Source: a virus
Direction: 5' to 3' (one strand)
DNA: 32,925 nucleotides
IMG/VR virus record: IMGVR_UViG_3300022701_000213
Location: 1-32,925 of that record
Of the stretch, positions 1-7,071 are shown piece by piece. The notes beneath the pieces were generated by a model, which ran no database searches, had not been told where the DNA came from, and saw nothing but the letters and a program-made list of their open reading frames with translations. The position numbers were made by a program, and so were the translations under genes. Each line of letters begins with the position of its first letter. The stretch's first letter is position 1.

Positions 1-62
1 TAGAAGAGTGTCCTAAACGCTACTTCGATGAAATAGATAAAGTTATAAAGTGTCTTTCTTAG
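1..62 (+). CDS. 3' end of ERF-family gene (redundant copy)
   Basis: This is the last 20 codons plus the TAG stop of the ERF gene that is complete at 32244-32888. It appears here only because the contig ends overlap, and it is not a second gene. Confidence 0.9.
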   Translation, partial: EECPKRYFDEIDKVIKCLS

Positions 63-99
63 GACTACTACAGTCCCTTCTTACGCTCAGTAGGTCCCA
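1..99. repeat. Terminal direct repeat (circular overlap), left copy
   Basis: Bases 1-99 match 32827-32925 exactly. The repeat carries the 3' end of the ERF gene and half of its terminator. A 99-base exact overlap is what a k-mer assembler leaves on a circular or circularly permuted molecule, so I read it as an assembly overlap rather than a biological terminal repeat. The non-redundant unit is 32,826 bp. Confidence 0.95.
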
Positions 100-120
100 T
101 AATGGGGCCTACTTTTATTT
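90..120 (+). terminator. Rho-independent terminator of the ERF operon
   Basis: A 9-bp stem GTAGGTCCC / GGGGCCTAC (one G-T pair, five-base loop) at 90-112 is followed by TTTTATTT. It lies 27 bases after the ERF stop codon. The stem is cut by the assembly seam at position 99. Further on, GGCCTAC at 106-112 can also pair with GTAGGCC at 180-186, so alternative folds exist towards the 3' end of the opposing tail operon. Confidence 0.75.
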
Positions 121-152
121 AAAGCCTCGTGATTATCAGAGAATATCCAACT

Positions 153-168
153 GCCGACAAATTGTCGA
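153..168. promoter_or_regulatory. Short palindrome GCCGACAA-A-TTGTCGA (copy 1)
   Basis: CGACAA-A-TTGTCG forms 6-bp arms around one base. Nearly the same motif, GCCGACAA-C-TTGTCGA, occurs at 30502-30517. Both copies lie just downstream of the last gene of a minus-strand unit. Function is unknown; a protein-binding or recombination site is possible. It is too tight for an RNA hairpin loop. Confidence 0.4.
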
Positions 169-187
169 TGTTTAAAAATGTAGGCCT

Positions 188-406
188 TTATTTTAATACA
201 TATCCATTGCTAATAAACGCATTTTCTATTGGGGCATAAGTATCACCCGTACGAACAAACTTGCCGCATTTGACAAGTTTGTGCCCTTTAGGTGGAAATC
301 CCTGTATCTCTGTCTTGCCGTCCCACTCTATAATGTTAACAACTGCGTTCTTATCATTAACCTGTGCCCAGCGATTATCTTGTATATCAAAATCTAACTC
401 TTCCAT
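188..406 (-). CDS. Small tail-fibre-associated protein, 72 aa
   Basis: This is the last gene of the minus-strand tail operon, directly after the glycine-rich fibre (two-base gap). It begins MEELDFDIQDNRWAQV, continues with VVNIIEWDGKTEI and then a PPKGHKLVKC stretch. This pattern, a statement of variable value plus an IxWDG core, resembles the small proteins often encoded after phage tail fibres, some of which act as fibre chaperones or caps. The family assignment is from memory of that pattern, not a search. There are no membrane segments. It could instead be a minor virion component. Confidence 0.6.
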   Translation of the reverse strand: MEELDFDIQDNRWAQVNDKNAVVNIIEWDGKTEIQGFPPKGHKLVKCGKFVRTGDTYAPIENAFISNGYVLK

Positions 407-408
407 AA

Positions 409-1692
409 CTATCCTAGATATTCTATAACTATAAGTTCTCCTCGAGCTCCAGAGCCTCCAGCACCAGAGTTGACTCCATTCTGGCTACCTCCGCCGCCAC
501 CTCCAGAACCTCCTGGCGCACCGCCATCACCTCCTGAGCCCGCAACACCTAAAGCGTGCTGGCCGCCTCCGCCTCCACCACCCTGGCCGCCAACAAATAG
601 GCCACCAGAAGAAAAAGCTGTGTTATCAAGACCGTCTGCACCATCTATTGTGGAACTCTCAGTGCCACCAGTCGGTCCTGGTAAATACACTGCGCCAGAA
701 ACATAATTAATCGCTGATCCATTACCGCCGCTATATTCTGTTGTTGTATCTGAAGCACCGCCGCCACCTCCAGCGCCAGCACACGAACCTGCCTTAATAC
801 TGCCAGTAATGTTAAAATACGACTCTGCGTCGTCACCGTCTCCACCATTACTTCCAGTTCCACCTCTGCAACACGCTATAGAAAAAAAACTTGAAGCTGT
901 TCCACTAGAAGGAAGCTGAATAAAATATCCAATACTTCCATACGTAGCAACAGTTACAGTTCCTCCTCCAGGTACAACTACTGGGGCAACAGATGGAATA
1001 TATCCATCACATAAACCAAATTGAGATATATTTCCAAAGGCTCCATCATTTCCATCTGTATTATCAACAGTTTGAGGCACTCCCCCTGCAGTTGCCCCAG
1101 CAATAACAACAGGCTCAGAAGAGCCAAGCATTTGAGCTGGACCAGAAAAATGGTATACCCAATTAGAAGATGCGCCTCCTCCTCCACCTCCTCCATCCCA
1201 TGAAGTTGAAGTACCCCTTCTTCCTGAACCACCAGAATTACCAGCATTCCACAAAAAAAACTCTATATATTGAGCGTTAGCATCCTTAGTCCATGTACCA
1301 CTAGTTGTAAACTTAGTTACCTTTACGCCGCTAGACGATGCACTAGAAACACTAAGATCAACCGTATTAGGACCATTAGTTACCGTAACTGATGCATCAG
1401 ACGATATAATATTAGACCATGTGGGACTACCAGCTGTAGATGATACAAGAACTTGCCCATCCGTCCCCTTAGAAGCACTTAAAATACCTGTAGCATCACT
1501 TTGCACAACACCCTCACCAGGATCATCAAGGTTGACCGTTATAGTGTCATCTAGGCCAGTAGTGTTTATATTGAGCCCCCCCAACACGTTTAATGTATTG
1601 GCTACAGGAACCGCACTACCTACGTCCTCAACAAATGTAGTAGGTATAGCGGTTATACCACCAGGAGGTACCTTCAATATTAAATGCGACAT
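409..1692 (-). CDS. Tail fibre with glycine-rich distal domain, 427 aa
   Basis: This is a probable receptor-binding fibre. The N-terminal ~120 residues are beta-rich and contain GTDGQVLVSSTAGSPTW followed by VTNGPNTVDL, a module also found in the fibre at 6347-7003. The C-terminal half is extremely glycine-rich (runs of 6-7 Gly near residues 166-172 and 368-405) with alternating Gly/Ser/Asn, ending in GARGELIVIEYLG. Glycine-rich distal tips with a short closing beta-strand are known from phage adhesins, where polyglycine helices form the receptor surface. The start is supported by AGGAG seven bases upstream. The proline-rich ORF on the other strand is a shadow of the glycine codons. Confidence 0.85.
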   Translation of the reverse strand: MSHLILKVPPGGITAIPTTFVEDVGSAVPVANTLNVLGGLNINTTGLDDTITVNLDDPGEGVVQSDATGILSASKGTDGQVLVSSTAGSPTWSNIISSDASVTVTNGPNTVDLSVSSASSSGVKVTKFTTSGTWTKDANAQYIEFFLWNAGNSGGSGRRGTSTSWDGGGGGGGASSNWVYHFSGPAQMLGSSEPVVIAGATAGGVPQTVDNTDGNDGAFGNISQFGLCDGYIPSVAPVVVPGGGTVTVATYGSIGYFIQLPSSGTASSFFSIACCRGGTGSNGGDGDDAESYFNITGSIKAGSCAGAGGGGGASDTTTEYSGGNGSAINYVSGAVYLPGPTGGTESSTIDGADGLDNTAFSSGGLFVGGQGGGGGGGQHALGVAGSGGDGGAPGGSGGGGGGSQNGVNSGAGGSGARGELIVIEYLG

Positions 1693-1700
1693 AATAACTC

Positions 1701-1997
1701 CTATATTTCAACCTTAGAATCTCTTGTTGACCTATCTTTATAGTCTTCCTGGGAAAACACCAACTGCGCAAACGCATCTTTATCCGTTGGTAGAGACTCT
1801 GCACCACGCGCAGCAAGTTTAGGCTCCCACTCAGCCTTTAATCTCTTAAAGCATTGCTCATACTTGTGATTAATTATATAAAATATTCTGCGCTTAATAT
1901 CTTCTTCAAAGTTCTCTGACTTAATATCGTTTTTAAGAACTTTCTTTTGAATCTCTGTAATCTCAAAAAGATCTTCATTGTCTACTTTTATTTTCAT
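1701..1997 (-). CDS. Conserved phage tail-region protein, 98 aa
   Basis: A charged, mainly helical protein. Its C-terminal half has YEQCFKRLKAEWEPKLAARG followed by SLPTDKDAFAQLVFSQ and DYKDRSTRDS, a pattern I recognise from small conserved genes in phage and prophage tail operons whose role is not established. It lies between two fibre genes with an eight-base gap to the next start and has an AGAGGATAG ribosome site. It has no signal peptide or membrane segment. A chaperone or minor tail protein is the most likely role, by position only. Confidence 0.6.
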   Translation of the reverse strand: MKIKVDNEDLFEITEIQKKVLKNDIKSENFEEDIKRRIFYIINHKYEQCFKRLKAEWEPKLAARGAESLPTDKDAFAQLVFSQEDYKDRSTRDSKVEI

Positions 1998-2007
1998 ATC
2001 TATCCTC

Positions 2008-2655
2008 TTAACAAATTAATATTCCCATGATATGCGCTGCATAATTATCAATAATCTTAGTGCTACCAGAAACCATAAATGAAGCAGTTGCTGTATCAGA
2101 TGTGTCCATATCAGCTATAATACCAAGATTACACCTAACGTATACGCCACTGGCAGTTTGTGTTTTAAATATTCCCCCATAATTTACATAATCAAAGTAA
2201 TATGTTCTATTTGATGTAATTAATCTCACATCAAGGTGTGTGTGTGATGTTGTTCCGCCATAGCACGAAATCAATCCGACAAATATATATTTTCCTGTAG
2301 TAGGTGCTGTAAAAGTGCTAGACGCATAATTAGACCCTTGATCAAAAATTTCTGTTCCAAATAACCGTTGATACACAGTTCCGTCACCGGTGACATTGGC
2401 AGGGTCATTACTTTTAAAAGCACTAAAAGCGGGATTAAGTCCATGTGTAACGTGTCCGGCGCTATCAATTACAGTTGTATCGCTTGTACCTAATGCACTG
2501 CCTTGACTGATACGAAACGAATCGTCTGTATCATCAACACCTATGCGAAATTCTCCCGTACCATTTATATTAAATTGTACAAATGAATCTCCTGAAGCTC
2601 CAGGGTCAATTGTAAGCTCTTCAGACTTATTGTTTATACTATTTACTTTTGCCAT
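2008..2655 (-). CDS. Tail fibre / C1q-like receptor-binding protein, copy B, 215 aa
   Basis: Paralogue of the neighbouring 2667-3311 gene. Both share an N-terminal module (KVNSINNKSEELTIDPG..., then SGSALGT or QGSALGT) and a C-terminal domain with FTAPTTGKYIF, the hallmark of C1q/TNF-like jelly-roll trimers used as receptor-binding tips. I chose the start at MAKVN (2655) rather than the longer frame from 2688. The shorter start has AGGAAG upstream, matches the paralogue in length (214 aa) and removes an overlap. Divergence is strongest in the distal part, as expected for two specificities or a gene duplication under receptor selection. Confidence 0.8.
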   Translation of the reverse strand: MAKVNSINNKSEELTIDPGASGDSFVQFNINGTGEFRIGVDDTDDSFRISQGSALGTSDTTVIDSAGHVTHGLNPAFSAFKSNDPANVTGDGTVYQRLFGTEIFDQGSNYASSTFTAPTTGKYIFVGLISCYGGTTSHTHLDVRLITSNRTYYFDYVNYGGIFKTQTASGVYVRCNLGIIADMDTSDTATASFMVSGSTKIIDNYAAHIMGILIC

Positions 2656-2666
2656 TAGATATCTTC

Positions 2667-3311
2667 CTATGTAGCTAAAAACCCACAAAACCTTGACTCT
2701 GTAGCCAAAATATCAACTATCTTTGTGCCCCCAGAAACACTCGTTTTAACATATGCTGTGTCAGATGCGTCCATATCGGCTATAGCAGTAACAAGACCTA
2801 TATATTCATTATTGCTATCCATAGCATTACCCATATCTATACTTAGACCGCCATAATTGCGATTCGACGTATTAATACTTAATGATGCTTGAGTATTTGC
2901 AGATCCAAGACCTCCATAATACATAGTTGTTATAAATATATATTTTCCTGTAGTAGGCGCTGTAAAAGTTGAAGTTCCATCAAAATCACTGTTTTGATCC
3001 CAGATTTCGTTTGCAAAAACCACGGTATAGGCGGTAGCATCGCCTGTTACATTCGATTGCAGGTCTGCATATGCATGAAAACAGCTAGTTAAAGGCTTTG
3101 TCACCTCTCCAGCTGCAGTTACAACAAACGAATCATTTGTTCCCAGCGCCGAGCCAGAGCTTATCTTAAACTTGTCACTATCGTCATCGTCTACACCAAT
3201 CCTAAACTTGCCAGACGCGTTGATGTCTAACTGCAAAAATGAATCCCCTGACGAACCAGGATCAATGGTAAGCTCACCGCTCTTGTTATTTATATTATTT
3301 ATCTTGGCCAT
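2667..3311 (-). CDS. Tail fibre / C1q-like receptor-binding protein, copy A, 214 aa
   Basis: Paralogue of 2008-2655. The N-terminus is MAKINNINNKSGELTIDPGS; residues 30-70 form a repeated beta module (FRIGVDDD..., FKISSGSALGT). The C-terminal ~120 residues hold STFTAPTTGKYIF and an aromatic beta pattern typical of the C1q fold. It overlaps the end of the upstream small membrane-protein gene by 17 bases, suggesting coupled translation. It is probably a trimeric virion adhesin. The fold assignment rests on the TFTAPxxGxYxF signature; receptor and attachment point are unknown. Confidence 0.8.
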   Translation of the reverse strand: MAKINNINNKSGELTIDPGSSGDSFLQLDINASGKFRIGVDDDDSDKFKISSGSALGTNDSFVVTAAGEVTKPLTSCFHAYADLQSNVTGDATAYTVVFANEIWDQNSDFDGTSTFTAPTTGKYIFITTMYYGGLGSANTQASLSINTSNRNYGGLSIDMGNAMDSNNEYIGLVTAIADMDASDTAYVKTSVSGGTKIVDILATESRFCGFLAT

Positions 3312-3522
3312 CGTAATCCTTTTGAATTTTAGATACTTCTTCAGATTCAGACTCTTTATCTGGAGTATCTGGGCTTAAGTCAATACTGTACCCTGTTTCA
3401 TTTTCAATGATCTCTTCCGCTATCTCTTCAACCGGATTGTCTGTCTTTTTAAAAATAAAACGAGATGCTATACCAGTAACGATAGTTGCTATAACAAGTA
3501 TTATTCCAATTACCTTTGCCAT
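3295..3522 (-). CDS. Small single-pass membrane protein, 75 aa
   Basis: Residues 4-22 (VIGIILVIATIVTGIASRF) form one hydrophobic segment, followed by FKK and a strongly acidic, presumably extramembrane tail (EEIAEEIIENE..., SPDTPDKESESEE). There is a strong ribosome site, AGGAGTTAAT before ATG. It sits between two fibre genes and overlaps the next by 17 bases. The topology would suit a class II/III-type holin or a regulator of lysis, but no endolysin is seen nearby, so this is only a guess. Confidence 0.6.
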   Translation of the reverse strand: MAKVIGIILVIATIVTGIASRFIFKKTDNPVEEIAEEIIENETGYSIDLSPDTPDKESESEEVSKIQKDYDGQDK

Positions 3523-3530
3523 ATTAACTC

Positions 3531-5480
3531 CTATGCAATCGTTATATTTCCTGTTGGAATCCCAACAAAATCAGTATCTGCAACCGTACACTTCAATCTA
3601 ATACAATCATATTGTGTCGTTGAGGCAAGAGATCCACCTACTCCAGTTGTTGTACTTGATCCAAGAATGTGTATTGTTTGACCAGCATTCTGAGCTATAG
3701 ACCAGCCATTTGATGAATTACCCCATACTTCTATAACATCACCAACCGCAGCAGCTGAAGGCAGTGTATATGTACAAGATCCAGATCCATAATTAGTAGT
3801 ATATTCAGTGTTTACAGCCATAGCCTGCGTAGCACCTGTAGCATCAACTCTATCCATAGGCGCAGCACCAGCAATAGACCCTAGCTGACCATTAGAATCA
3901 ATAACTACCGTGCCATCAACGCCGCCAGCTGGAGTCGTATTATATATACCGGCTATATAACAGCGATTTTGTTGTCCTACGCCTGTACCTTGTTCACCAA
4001 TGCGAATAGTATTGTTATCTCCAGCTGTGCCATTATTTCTTATGAGCACATTGTCAGAATCAGAACCCGTTAAACTTCCACCAGCATCTTCTCCGATAGC
4101 TGTATTATAGCTTCCAGATGTTATTGAAATTAAAGAAGCGACGCCAACGCCGGTGTTTCGTTGCCCAGATGTAAGAGAGGTGCAAGCTTGAAGACCAAAT
4201 CCAATGTTATTGACCCCGTCAACAACGTTTCTAAGTGCTGCTGTTCCAAATGCTGAGTTATTTGTTCCTGTTGTAACATCCTGAAGAACCTGATGCCCAA
4301 GACCAGTGTTGTTATCGCCACTTGTTAAAGAAGCAAGCACACCATCCGTTCCAACGCCAACGTTGCCAGTTGCTCCAGAAAGGGTTCCATTTCCTGTTCC
4401 AGAACCAATAAACGTATTATTTGTTCCGTAACTATGTGCCCACCTTGTACCATTAACCTCTATAACACCCTCAGTAAGCGCTGCATTAGTCGTAGGAAGA
4501 TTAAAGTTCCCACCTGTTGAAACATCTCCAGGAAATGATGGACTAATTAAACTTAGGTCTTGGTCGCACATAGTTATTGTACGAGTTGTTGCGGCCGTTA
4601 TAGACGAACATTCAAAAGCAAGTTCTTTAGTATTATCGCCGTCATCAAGAACCCTAAATAGGTCATCGGTAAACTCACTCCCTGGACTAGTTGTAGAACC
4701 AAGTTGACCATTTGCATCTATTATTACGGTCTCAGTTGCGCCAGCAGGCGTAACACCGTGTATACCTGCAACGTAACAGGTATCTTGTTGACCTGCGCCT
4801 GCACCTTGCTCACCTATTCTTATAGTGTTATTGTCGCCAACAACACCTAAGCTTCCTATTAAAACATTGCTTGAGTCATTTAACGTTAAATTTATTCCTG
4901 CTCCAACACCTATTGCTACGTTTTCATTTCCAGTTGCTATTGTTTCAAGTGCGCCTTCACCTATTGCAACATTATTGTCTCCACTTGTAAGTATAAGTAA
5001 AGATTCTGCTCCTATTGAAACATTTCTTTGCCCATCTGTAAGGAGTGGTGATGAATTACTCCCTATTGCAACGTTATTTATACCGCTTGTTAGCGATTCT
5101 AATGATTGATAACCAATGCCAGTATTATCTGTTCCTGTGTTGGTCCCATTTCCACTATCCGGACCTATAAATATATTATCCACCCCATAGGCATGAAGCA
5201 TTCTAACACTATTAATTTCTAATACGCCTTCAGTAAGAGCTGCATTTGTGACTGGCATATTAAAGTTTCCACCAGTTGTAACATCTCCAGGAAACGAAGG
5301 AGCAATAAGGCTAAGATCCTGATCACACATGGTAATAGTGCGCGTCTGCCCAGAGGTTATTTGGTCTGCTTCAAAAGCAATAAGCTTAGTATTATCGACA
5401 TTGTCATAAACCCTAAATACATCATCGGCGAACGTAGTTGCTCCACCACCTCCTCCTGTGGTAACTATTATTTGTGACAT
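3531..5480 (-). CDS. Large tail fibre with YadA-head-like repeats and internal duplication, 649 aa
   Basis: An adhesin-like fibre. After a polyglycine linker (TTGGGGGATTF), a module of about 250 residues occurs twice: DDVFRVYDNVDNTK, ITMCDQDLSLIAPSFPGDV, then a run of NVAIG/NTGIG repeats about 14-24 residues apart, then IRIGEQGAGAGQQ and CYVAGIHGVTPAG. The second copy starts near residue 270 with slightly changed sequence. The NxAIGxxAL repeats resemble the left-handed beta-roll head of trimeric autotransporter adhesins such as YadA. The C-terminal ~110 residues (from MDRVDATGATQAM) differ and probably form the tip. Ribosome site AGGAG. Confidence 0.85.
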   Translation of the reverse strand: MSQIIVTTGGGGGATTFADDVFRVYDNVDNTKLIAFEADQITSGQTRTITMCDQDLSLIAPSFPGDVTTGGNFNMPVTNAALTEGVLEINSVRMLHAYGVDNIFIGPDSGNGTNTGTDNTGIGYQSLESLTSGINNVAIGSNSSPLLTDGQRNVSIGAESLLILTSGDNNVAIGEGALETIATGNENVAIGVGAGINLTLNDSSNVLIGSLGVVGDNNTIRIGEQGAGAGQQDTCYVAGIHGVTPAGATETVIIDANGQLGSTTSPGSEFTDDLFRVLDDGDNTKELAFECSSITAATTRTITMCDQDLSLISPSFPGDVSTGGNFNLPTTNAALTEGVIEVNGTRWAHSYGTNNTFIGSGTGNGTLSGATGNVGVGTDGVLASLTSGDNNTGLGHQVLQDVTTGTNNSAFGTAALRNVVDGVNNIGFGLQACTSLTSGQRNTGVGVASLISITSGSYNTAIGEDAGGSLTGSDSDNVLIRNNGTAGDNNTIRIGEQGTGVGQQNRCYIAGIYNTTPAGGVDGTVVIDSNGQLGSIAGAAPMDRVDATGATQAMAVNTEYTTNYGSGSCTYTLPSAAAVGDVIEVWGNSSNGWSIAQNAGQTIHILGSSTTTGVGGSLASTTQYDCIRLKCTVADTDFVGIPTGNITIA

Positions 5481-5489
5481 ATTAAACTC

Positions 5490-5831
5490 CTATCTGAAGT
5501 GTCTATATGATGAACATACGACAACAGAGCCACTTGTAGGATTAACGCCACCATGTCTTTTTGCGTATAGCGTTGTACCCTGCCTAAAGTCTCCACCGTT
5601 TGCGCCAACATCAGAGACAAATGTTGCCCCAGAAGGTAATAATATATGATCAGTTACGCCATCAAGGCTAATCCATATGTTAACATCGGTTAAATTATAT
5701 AAAAGATACTGATATGACACTTCTTCCAGCTCACCTAAAAGAGCATAATTTGCACCTATTCCACCAAACGCGAGTTCTTTTGCTTCTTCAAATTTTGTAT
5801 TAACGGTATCTAATTTTACATATCTATTCAT
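5490..5831 (-). CDS. Probable minor virion protein, 113 aa
   Basis: A soluble beta-rich protein: YQYLLYNLTDVNIWISLDGV, then HILLPSGATFVSDVGANGG and TSGSVVVCSSYR. This order, a statement of fluctuating phase followed by xxLPSGxxF, is seen in small phage structural proteins near tail fibres, but I cannot name the family with confidence. It overlaps the upstream basic-protein gene by four bases (ATGA), so the two are translationally coupled, and it precedes the large fibre gene. It could be a fibre-attachment or decoration protein. Confidence 0.6.
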   Translation of the reverse strand: MNRYVKLDTVNTKFEEAKELAFGGIGANYALLGELEEVSYQYLLYNLTDVNIWISLDGVTDHILLPSGATFVSDVGANGGDFRQGTTLYAKRHGGVNPTSGSVVVCSSYRHFR

Positions 5832-6205
5832 TTCTTCTTCCTCTTTTTAACGGAAATACGAACACTTTTTTTTGCTTGTTTATTATTATTTTTTTTTAAT
5901 GTTGGATACCTTTTATAAACTGCGCGTCTTATTCCAGCTGGGTTTGGAGCTTTTCTTGCTTGCGCTAATGCAGCTCGAGCTCTAGATATGGTATCTATCG
6001 GATATGAATATTTAGATGCTCCGCCAGCAGCGCCAACAAAGTCCTTTGCCTCAACATCCTTATATTTTCCAGTGTTTGAGCTTCCCTTCATTTTTTTTAA
6101 TTTAGCTTTTTCCTTAGAAGATATTCTAACGTTTTTAGCAACTTTAGAGGCAGTTGCCTTCTTTTTATTGCCTGAATTTCCATATTTACGCATCGGTCTT
6201 GCCAT
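5828..6205 (-). CDS. Very basic protein with capsid-associated YPIDT-ARAAL-RYP motif, 125 aa
   Basis: The N-terminal 50 residues and the last 25 are lysine-rich and low in complexity. The core, residues ~56-101, reads DFVGAAGGASKYSYPIDT, then RARAALAQARKAPNPAGI and AVYKRYPTL. That YPIxxxxxARAALxxA...AVxxRYP arrangement is a known short module in many phage proteins, often next to head proteins and proteases. Its function is unclear; with this charge it may bind DNA or the packaged genome. It is the first gene after the terminator at 6279-6310, so it starts a new transcription unit. Ribosome site AAAGG. Confidence 0.7.
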   Translation of the reverse strand: MARPMRKYGNSGNKKKATASKVAKNVRISSKEKAKLKKMKGSSNTGKYKDVEAKDFVGAAGGASKYSYPIDTISRARAALAQARKAPNPAGIRRAVYKRYPTLKKNNNKQAKKSVRISVKKRKKK

Positions 6206-6278
6206 GGACTAACCTTTCTTAAAAATAACTAGTTACATAGTCAGAATATATCCATACATATTAAAAAGAAATTACAAT

Positions 6279-6310
6279 AAAAAACCCCTACAGCGTTGCA
6301 CCTGTAGGGG
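6279..6310 (-). terminator. Rho-independent terminator after 6347-7003
   Basis: CCCCTACAG and CTGTAGGGG (6285-6293 and 6302-6310) form a perfect 9-bp stem with an eight-base loop. On the minus strand it is followed by TTTTTT. It separates the ejection/fibre block from the tail-fibre block, so a promoter for the latter is expected in 6206-6278, which is AT-rich but has no clear -35. Confidence 0.9.
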
Positions 6311-6346
6311 CTCCTATGAAGAAAAAACAAAAATTTAAGACGAAGC

Positions 6347-7003
6347 CTAGCTCAGCACTAAGAATGCAATTGTGATATCACTATCGACAGCAGCAGCTCC
6401 GTTGTTAGTTATTGTTACATCAAATGTTCCAGCTCCAGGATCAACTCTTGTTACTGTGCATTGCGCATCATTTACAACAGTAGGGTTTGACGCTGTAACA
6501 AGTATTGCTGATGTAGCTGTTACGGTATTATTTGCTATAGTAAATACCTGCGTTGCAGCTGCGGCAGTTGTAAACCCAGTATAAGTAACCGAACCAATGC
6601 GAGCATCGACATTGGATGCTGCTGTTGGTGATGCTTGCGTGTCAGTTGTCGGAGCTCCTAATACAACATCAAGCGTATTTGCTCCAGCTGTTATATCAAG
6701 TGTATCGTCAGCAGATGTAAGGCTAGCCCAAGACGAGGCTGCACCTGTTGCTCCAATAAGAAGCTGTCCATCGTTGCCGCCGTTTGTTAGGTCTGCAACT
6801 TTACCCCAGTTTGCTACAGGTGGTGGACCAGTAACATCAACCAAAATAAATAACTCATTACTCGTAGTGTTGAGCCACAGCCTACCTTCTTCGGTAATAT
6901 CCGTAGTTAATGGATCACGCTCATACTTAAGCGCTAGATCATATAATCTGGCATATTTAACATCTCTCGTTGTAACAAGCGATGGATTGTCGACTATTGC
7001 CAT
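6347..7003 (-). CDS. Tail fibre-like protein, 218 aa
   Basis: The N-terminus (MAIVDNPSLVTTRDVKYARL) is followed by GRLWLNTTSNELFILVDV, a common pattern at the virion-proximal end of fibres. Residues ~75-112 carry GNDGQLLIGATGAASSW followed by DITAGANTLDV, the same module as in the 427-aa glycine-rich fibre at 409-1692. The rest is Thr/Ala/Val-rich beta structure ending in DSDITIAFLVLS. It is followed at once by a strong terminator. Ribosome site GAGGAGA. It is probably a short fibre or an adaptor onto which the distal fibres dock. Confidence 0.75.
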   Translation of the reverse strand: MAIVDNPSLVTTRDVKYARLYDLALKYERDPLTTDITEEGRLWLNTTSNELFILVDVTGPPPVANWGKVADLTNGGNDGQLLIGATGAASSWASLTSADDTLDITAGANTLDVVLGAPTTDTQASPTAASNVDARIGSVTYTGFTTAAAATQVFTIANNTVTATSAILVTASNPTVVNDAQCTVTRVDPGAGTFDVTITNNGAAAVDSDITIAFLVLS

Positions 7004-7071
7004 TATTGTCTCCTCAGTTAACTTTTAAAAACAATTTCCTAATCAATATACTACGTTACTAAAAAAGGACA

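Noticed and set aside
1-99. Biological direct terminal repeat of the virion DNA
   Set aside because: The length of 99 bases equals a common assembler k-mer overlap, and it cuts through a gene end and terminator. Circular assembly is the simpler reading.
470-706. Proline-rich plus-strand ORF
   Set aside because: It is the reverse complement of the glycine codons of the fibre at 409-1692, with no ribosome site.
6597-7028. 143-aa plus-strand ORF
   Set aside because: Shadow of the Ala/Thr-rich fibre at 6347-7003.
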